Shown here: positions 59,313-64,000 of the stretch, piece by piece
Position numbering within the stretch: the first letter of the stretch is position 1
Layout: every line of letters begins with the position of its first letter
Origin: DASQUK01 sp046726215
GTDB taxonomy: Bacteria > Actinomycetota > Acidimicrobiia > Acidimicrobiales > VFJN01
Assembly (NCBI GenBank): GCA_046726215.1
Contig: JBKPAA010000060.1
Span: forward strand, 1-64,000
Direction of reading: 5' to 3'
Length of the DNA: 64,000 bases
Made by a program: the position numbers and the translations under genes
The notes under the pieces: model-generated
The model's database searches: none
Told to the model about the DNA's origin: nothing
Seen by the model: only the letters and a program-made list of their open reading frames with translations

Positions 59313-60259
59313 TCGCAGCCATAGGTGCCCCGGGTGTCATAGGCCTCGTCGTCGTCGCCCTCGTGGTGGTCGTGTTGATCCTTGCCCTGCGGCAGATGGT
59401 CAACATCGTCCAACAGGGCGAGGTCGGGGTCGTGAAGCACTTAGGCGAGTACCGCAAGACGCACGAGCCCGGGCTGGTGATCATTGCGCCGTTCATCGAG
59501 TCCCTCCAGCGCGTCGACATGCGGGAGATCCCTCGGCCCGGCGACCGTCAGGATGTGATCACCAAGGACAACGTGGTGGTCAACGTCAACGCGACCATCT
59601 TCACCCAGGTCGTCGTCGCCCAGCAGGCCCTGTTCAGCATCGCGAACTTCGACGTGGCCATCGACGCACTCGCGCGCACCGCTCTGCGGTCGGTGATCGG
59701 CACGATGACGCTCGACGAGGCGCTCTCGGAACGCGAGCGCATCAACACGGATGTGCAGCAGCAGATGGAGGCCGTCACCGACAAGTGGGGCATCCGGATC
59801 AACCGCATCGAGATCCTTGCCATCGCTCCCCCGCCGAACATCCTCGAGGCCCTTGCCCTGGAGAAGCAGGCCGACCAGGAAAAGAGGGCCAGGATCCTCC
59901 AGTCCGAGGGTCAGAAGCAGTCGGCGATCAACGTCGCCGAGGGCGACGCGCAGGCGACCGTCCGCAAGGCCGACGGCAACCGCCAGGCCGCGATCCTCCG
60001 AGCCGAGGGCAGCCGGCAGGCCGCGATCCTCGAGGCCGAGGGCCGCTCGCAGGCCATCTCCACCGTGTACGCCGCCATCAAGAAGGGCGAGCCCGATCCC
60101 ACGCTGGTGGCGATCCTCCAGCTCGACGCCCTGGCCAAGTTCGCCGACAGCGACAACGCCAAGATCGTCGTCCCGTTCGAGAGTGCCGGCCTTCTCGGCG
60201 CCGCCCAGGCCCTCCGCAGCGTTCTGGCGGCCGCCCCCGAGGACGGTGCCCAGCCGTAG
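59309..60259 (+). CDS. SPFH/Band 7 (stomatin-like) protein
   Basis: 316 residues. N-terminal membrane helix (GLVVVALVVVVLILAL), SPFH domain (IVQQGEVGVVKHLGEYRKTH, REIPRPGDRQDVITKDNVVV, IFTQVVVAQQALFSIAN), then the coiled-coil segment with repeated RKADGNRQAAILRAEGSRQA. Forms membrane-associated rings that order lipids or hold proteases. Starts in the GTGA of the NfeD stop. Confidence 0.93.
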   Translation: MIAAIGAPGVIGLVVVALVVVVLILALRQMVNIVQQGEVGVVKHLGEYRKTHEPGLVIIAPFIESLQRVDMREIPRPGDRQDVITKDNVVVNVNATIFTQVVVAQQALFSIANFDVAIDALARTALRSVIGTMTLDEALSERERINTDVQQQMEAVTDKWGIRINRIEILAIAPPPNILEALALEKQADQEKRARILQSEGQKQSAINVAEGDAQATVRKADGNRQAAILRAEGSRQAAILEAEGRSQAISTVYAAIKKGEPDPTLVAILQLDALAKFADSDNAKIVVPFESAGLLGAAQALRSVLAAAPEDGAQP

Positions 60260-60333
60260 GCGGGTGACCCGACCGGCGATCCCATTCCCCTACGGGGCTT
60301 CGCTGTTGACACCGCTGCTGTAGAAACGCGGTC

Positions 60334-60789
60334 ATGTCCCCGACGTTTCGCGCCGGTGTCGGAATCGCCGTCTTCGACGCCCGGGGGCGGGTGCTGGCGC
60401 TGGAACGCTCGGCCATGCCTGGCGCGTGGCAGCTACCGCAGGGCGGCATCGACGGCGACGAGGAACCGATCGATGCCCTGTGGCGGGAGCTCCGAGAGGA
60501 GACCGGGCTGACGGCCGCCGACGTCGACGTGGTTGGCGAGGTCCCGGAGTGGTTGGGCTATGAGCTGCCCGCCGACTATCGCTCGGCCAAGACCGGGCGG
60601 GGGCAGGTGCACAAGTGGTTTCTGCTCCGGGCCGGCTCCGAGGACCTTCCCGTGCGGACCAACGCCACGACCGACGCGGAGTTCCGCGCCTGGCGGTGGA
60701 CCGACTTGGACGAGCTCGCCGAGCAGGCGGTCGCCTTCCGTCGACCCGTCTATCGCCGCCTGGCGGAGTTAGCCGGCCGTCTGGGGTGA
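60334..60789 (+). CDS. rppH: Nudix hydrolase, RNA pyrophosphohydrolase type
   Basis: 151 residues. Complete Nudix box from GGIDGDEEP through RELREETGL, with the RppH-type context WQLPQGGIDGDE, and VHKWFLLRA and FRAWRWTDLDEL. Would remove pyrophosphate from 5'-triphosphate RNA or dinucleoside polyphosphates. Its 3' end overlaps the convergent gene by 21 bp. The start at ATG 60334 has no strong ribosome site. Confidence 0.88.
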   Translation: MSPTFRAGVGIAVFDARGRVLALERSAMPGAWQLPQGGIDGDEEPIDALWRELREETGLTAADVDVVGEVPEWLGYELPADYRSAKTGRGQVHKWFLLRAGSEDLPVRTNATTDAEFRAWRWTDLDELAEQAVAFRRPVYRRLAELAGRLG

Positions 60790-61722
60790 CGCGGACGGCG
60801 ACTCCCATTGGGCGGCGAGTGACGGGATGAAGCGCTCGCTGAACCCGGCGGCGAAGCTGAAGATGGCGATGCGCGGGCCGCTCTCGGCCGCGGCCGAGCC
60901 GAGCAGGTCGGCCTGGAGGGCGGCGAAGGCGATCAGCGCGGCGGCACCGCCCGCCAGGGGCCTGAACGCGTTCGCGAGCTGCGCCCAGCGGAGCTCGGGA
61001 TATCGAACCCCCGCTCTCGCGCTGGCCACCCGCTGAGCCGAGGAGAACGCGCCGCCCAGCGTGCCGTAGAGGCCAGCTCCGACCACCCACCATCCGTCCA
61101 TGTCGCCGTCGGCCAGGAGCAGGCCCCGGCCGAGGAACTCGAGGACGCAGATGAGGACGAACACCGTGGCAAGCACCGCGAGGTAGATGACCACCTGGCG
61201 GCGCTGCAGCATGCGTTTGCGATTCTCATTTTCGGCCGCTTCGTCGAGATGGCTCTGGACCCGGACGAGCCGCTCGACGAGGTGATCCCCCTTGCCGTTC
61301 CGGTAGCCCTCGATGGCCCTGAGGCGCCACGAGGACTTCAACTTCTCCGCGGCCTCCTGGTTGAGGTCGATCTCGAGCAACTCCTGGTTGACCGGCGAGC
61401 GCAGCCGGAACTCCTCCCGTCGAGCCGCATGGAACCACGCCCACGCCTCCTCGTTGTGCGCCCAGTGCCGATCTAGCTCGCGCTTGGCGTTGCGGAGCGA
61501 AATGAGGGCGTTGCGCTTGGCGAGCCGGCCGGCTTCGGCATCGGGCTCAGAGGCCCGCAACACCGCGGCGAGGTGGCCGATGGACTGCGCCAGGCGTTGG
61601 TCGGGGGCACCACCGGGCCAGTGCCAGCCGCCCTTGTCGGCCGGCAGGCTCGCGTCGTCCCGCTTGGGGCTCGCGTGTAACCCACGCCGGTCCTGCTCCG
61701 GATCCACTGTCGAATCGACCAT
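60769..61722 (-). CDS. Membrane protein with soluble helical N-terminus
   Basis: 317 residues from ATG 61722 (an in-frame ATG at 61803 is possible). The N-terminal 170 residues are charged and helical (SLRNAKRELDRHWAHNEEAW, LVRVQSHLDEAAENENRKRM). They are followed by four hydrophobic helices (VVIYLAVLATVFVLICVLEF, YGTLGGAFSSAQRV region, LAGGAAALIAFAALQADLLG, IAIFSFAAGFSERFIPSLA). The last motif resembles ends of bacterial membrane sensors, but I do not recognise the family. Confidence 0.7.
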   Translation of the reverse strand: MVDSTVDPEQDRRGLHASPKRDDASLPADKGGWHWPGGAPDQRLAQSIGHLAAVLRASEPDAEAGRLAKRNALISLRNAKRELDRHWAHNEEAWAWFHAARREEFRLRSPVNQELLEIDLNQEAAEKLKSSWRLRAIEGYRNGKGDHLVERLVRVQSHLDEAAENENRKRMLQRRQVVIYLAVLATVFVLICVLEFLGRGLLLADGDMDGWWVVGAGLYGTLGGAFSSAQRVASARAGVRYPELRWAQLANAFRPLAGGAAALIAFAALQADLLGSAAAESGPRIAIFSFAAGFSERFIPSLAAQWESPSASPQTAG

Positions 61723-62065
61723 GACGACCCGCCTCGGCTTGTCCGACAAATGTGTAGAGATCGCCGCTCGCGAAGGCAAGCGCCGGATCAGACCGGCGTT
61801 CATGTGGCGGCCCCCGCTCCGGCATGTCGACTGGCTGTTGGGGTCCATACGGCTCGTCGACGCGCTGAGGCCCGCCGACCCAGCCTGGGTGGTCGCCGGC
61901 GAGCAGCCGCCCGCCAGCGAACCACGCCGCGACCGAGCGCGGGGGAAGCACCGGTGAAGCGCCCCCGTCGCTCGGTCGGGGCAAGTGTCTCCCCCCGGCT
62001 TGAAGCCGTGCTGAAGGGGGGCTGCGGGCTCACTGAAGAAGCGGGCCACCGCGCCGGGTCGACCG

Positions 62066-62596
62066 TCACCGCTCCCGGGCCGCGTCCCGTTCGTGCGACG
62101 AGCGGTCCTCGGTTCGGGTGCTCCCGTCTGCGAACCACAAGGCGATCGCGATCGCCGTGAGCACATGCCAGGCTGCGTGACCCTGCAGGAGGCTCGACGG
62201 GCGGCACAGGGGTGCCCCGGTCCGGGTCAGGAGGTTGACGACGATCGCCGCCGCACCGGCGACGAGGGCGGCGGCCGGCGGCCAACGGAGCCAGCGGCGC
62301 CGCCATGCGATCGGGACCGCCACCGCCAGCGCCACGATCGATCCATCGTGGGCCAGCTCGGCGCCCGGGGGCACCGGTCCGTGGTAGAGGACGCTCCCGA
62401 CCCCCACCACCCCGAGTGCGAGCGCCAGTGCGGGCGTTCCGGGCCCGCCACGCCGCAGCACATACGTGCCGGCGACGATGTAGGCGATGCTCGAGAGGGC
62501 GTTGACGGGCTGTGCCAACCAACCGTCGTGCAGCGCCTCGCAATCCGAGGTCCCGAGGACGAGCAGGGGCACGTACCCAGTTTGCCATTGGTGCAC
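62066..62596 (-). CDS. Ceramidase-like integral membrane protein
   Basis: About 176 residues from GTG 62596 (TTG 62635 and GTG 62572 also possible). The layout recalls alkaline ceramidase/CREST proteins: CEALHDGWLAQPVNALSSIA, GSVLYHGPVPPGAELAHDG with His and Asp of the metal site, and AAWHVLTAIAIALWFADG with the last His. Several membrane helices. The true substrate is uncertain. Confidence 0.72.
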   Translation of the reverse strand: MHQWQTGYVPLLVLGTSDCEALHDGWLAQPVNALSSIAYIVAGTYVLRRGGPGTPALALALGVVGVGSVLYHGPVPPGAELAHDGSIVALAVAVPIAWRRRWLRWPPAAALVAGAAAIVVNLLTRTGAPLCRPSSLLQGHAAWHVLTAIAIALWFADGSTRTEDRSSHERDAARER

Positions 62597-62648
62597 AATG
62601 CCAGGCCGCAGCTGGTGGCCTCGCGGCGTCGGCAAAGATGAACCCGGC

Positions 62649-63098
62649 GTGCAGGACTATGACCGACACGGCGAGAACCCGGGCGATCACGACCACGTGG
62701 CACCGGTCCGCGGTAGGGCTCGTGGCCGCGGTCGTGCCGCCGACCTCCCGGCCGCCCTTCTCATCGTGGCCTACGCATGGTGGGTCGTGGCGCTGGCGCC
62801 GTTCTCGGCGCAGGCGACGGCCGCCGTCGTGCTGGCCGGCGCGGTGGCCATGGCCGTCGGCGCGCGCGGGCGACCGCGCACGCAGCCCTCGGACGCGGGT
62901 GACAGGCCCAAGGCCGCCAGGTGGGGTGCACTGGCGGCAGCGGCGGGCGCCTGGCAGCTGGCAGCATACCTCCAACACCCGCGGGCCGACCACCCGACGC
63001 TCAGCTCGCTCGCGAACGAGCTGCTCGACTCCCACGTGACGCGGGCCGCGGCCTTCGTCGTCTGGATCGTGGCCGCCCGGGGGCTCGCCCGGCGATGA
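62649..63098 (+). CDS. Hypothetical membrane protein
   Basis: 149 residues from GTG 62649. Helices LLIVAYAWWVVALAPFSAQA, VVLAGAVAMAVGA and WGALAAAAGAWQLAAYL, ending VTRAAAFVVWIVAARGLARR. No family recognised beyond small actinobacterial membrane proteins. Coupled by ATGA to the next gene. Confidence 0.65.
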   Translation: MQDYDRHGENPGDHDHVAPVRGRARGRGRAADLPAALLIVAYAWWVVALAPFSAQATAAVVLAGAVAMAVGARGRPRTQPSDAGDRPKAARWGALAAAAGAWQLAAYLQHPRADHPTLSSLANELLDSHVTRAAAFVVWIVAARGLARR

Positions 63099-63298
63099 GT
63101 CGCCCCGTCACCCTGATCGGATACGCCGTGCTGGTGGTCGTCGCCGTCGGTATGGAGGTCGCCGCTCGCCGACGCGGCTGGGCGACGTTCGGCGACGCCC
63201 TGACCATCTGCCTCAGCCGGCGCCCGGTTCGCTGGGTTCTGCTGGCCGCATGGCTCTGGCTTGGTTGGCACCTGTTCGTGCGCGTCGATTGGCGATGA
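63095..63298 (+). CDS. Small membrane protein (DUF6186-like)
   Basis: 67 residues from the ATG in the previous stop. Two helices (VTLIGYAVLVVVAVGMEVAA, VLLAAWLWLGWHLFVRVDWR) with a short loop GDALTICLSRRP, the pattern of DUF6186 proteins. Usually found paired with the kind of membrane protein encoded just upstream. Confidence 0.65.
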   Translation: MSRPVTLIGYAVLVVVAVGMEVAARRRGWATFGDALTICLSRRPVRWVLLAAWLWLGWHLFVRVDWR

Positions 63299-63337
63299 CG
63301 CCACTCGCCGCCGGGCCGATCGCCCTGGCCGCCCAGG

Positions 63338-63988
63338 TCAGAGGTGACGAGATGCAAGCAGCTCGGTGCGCAGCACCTGGGCGAGCCATGCCTGGTGCTG
63401 TTCGGCGCGCCAGCCGAACTCGACCGTGACGAGGTGGTAGAGCTCGGGACTGGCGAGGGCGCAGTACCGCTCCCCGGCCTCGGCGATCGACAATCCCGGC
63501 CTGAGCGCCTCGCCCAGGTACTGGCGGATCCGTTCGGTCTGATGGGTCAGGCGTTCCTGCAACAGTCGCCGGCCGAGGGCCGCGGCGAACGCTTCCTTGT
63601 CGGCCGCGCCGCGGATGATGGCGTGGATCGAGCGCGTGCGGCCCAGGATCCGGCAGCTGTACTCGACCATCTTTTCCAACCGCTCCGATGCGCCCGGCAG
63701 TTGAGCGACCATGTGCCACCACACGCCGTCCTCCGCGATGGAGCCGTGGGGCCCGGTGATGTCCATGACGCCTTCGAGCAGGCCACGCTTGCCGCCGAGG
63801 GAGAGATAGATGGTCTCTGGGGAAACCCCGGCGTGGTCAGCCACGGCCGCCACCGTGGTTCCGGCGTAGCCGCGGTCGACGAAGAGCTCGAGGGCGGAGT
63901 CCAACACTCGGCGTCGTGTCTGTAGGGCCTGGCCGGCTCGCAGCGGTGAGCGGTAAGCCCGCCGCGGGCGCTTGACGTCTCCCGCCAT
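63338..63988 (-). CDS. TetR-family regulator
   Basis: 216 residues from ATG 63988. HTH: TRRRVLDSALELFVDRGYAG, VADHAGVSPETIYLSLGGKR. Ligand domain with YSCRILGRTRSIHAIIRGAA. No partner gene is visible downstream; its target may lie beyond the window. Confidence 0.87.
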   Translation of the reverse strand: MAGDVKRPRRAYRSPLRAGQALQTRRRVLDSALELFVDRGYAGTTVAAVADHAGVSPETIYLSLGGKRGLLEGVMDITGPHGSIAEDGVWWHMVAQLPGASERLEKMVEYSCRILGRTRSIHAIIRGAADKEAFAAALGRRLLQERLTHQTERIRQYLGEALRPGLSIAEAGERYCALASPELYHLVTVEFGWRAEQHQAWLAQVLRTELLASRHL

Positions 63989-64000
63989 TCCACTACAGTA

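Overview
The window is GC-rich DNA (roughly 70 percent by eye) with gene-dense, mixed-strand coding, many GTG starts and many 4-base ATGA/GTGA overlaps. It carries many ECF sigma factors, very large cyclase/STAND/LuxR and SARP regulators, TetR/MarR/HxlR repressors, DHA2 exporters, a P450 and an acyl-CoA dehydrogenase. This points to a soil- or water-type Actinomycetota chromosome. Acidimicrobiia is my guess but is not proven here. There is no rRNA, phage, transposase or CRISPR array; the only RNA gene I can support is tRNA-Cys.

Layout. 0-7 kb: the C-truncated (by the window edge) cyclase/ATPase regulator, an alpha/beta hydrolase, then an operon of a GH43-like exported protein, a SigE-type sigma factor and its membrane partner. 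7-17 kb: secreted AMIN-like protein, a LigA-mislabelled membrane protein, tRNA-Cys, P450 with TetR, a winged-helix protein with DUF1990, a duplicated-HTH small protein, DUF4032, and TetR with an acyl-CoA dehydrogenase. 17-23 kb: two divergent AI-2E-type permeases, two DUF202 membrane proteins, and a copper island (CopB-type ATPase with CsoR-like operators). 23-33 kb: ClpX-type zinc-finger protein, ABC exporter, a sigma/SnoaL cluster, a 1092-residue LuxR-STAND regulator, a TetR/DHA2 exporter pair with a tandem operator, and MarR divergent from EamA.

33-44 kb is visibly decaying. It holds an EamA gene that has lost its stop, a methyltransferase broken by two compensating frameshifts, a shattered cyclase domain, an HNH remnant, and an NmrA-type oxidoreductase with a nonsense codon plus an internal deletion. 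Intact islands lie between them: a methyltransferase flanked by direct repeats, a repeat-built lipoprotein, HlyIII, a secreted lipoprotein, and a SigK/RskA-like pair.

44-64 kb: a second truncated SigX5-like sigma factor, a MalT-like LuxR regulator, a stand-alone LigD polymerase, DUF899, HxlR with a DHA2 exporter, a PNPOx-like and a VOC protein, a SARP regulator translationally coupled to 6-phosphogluconate dehydrogenase, NfeD with an SPFH protein, RppH-type Nudix, several membrane proteins and a TetR.

I did not find an obvious new defence or biosynthetic system. The most notable observations are four. (1) A nested-palindrome element occurs twice, 45 kb apart, and supplies the last codons and stop of two unrelated genes. 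(2) Two single genes are each bracketed by short direct repeats. (3) Two ECF sigma paralogs are cut at the same point, where their SnoaL domain should begin. (4) A small predicted peptide is built from a 60-bp tandem repeat.
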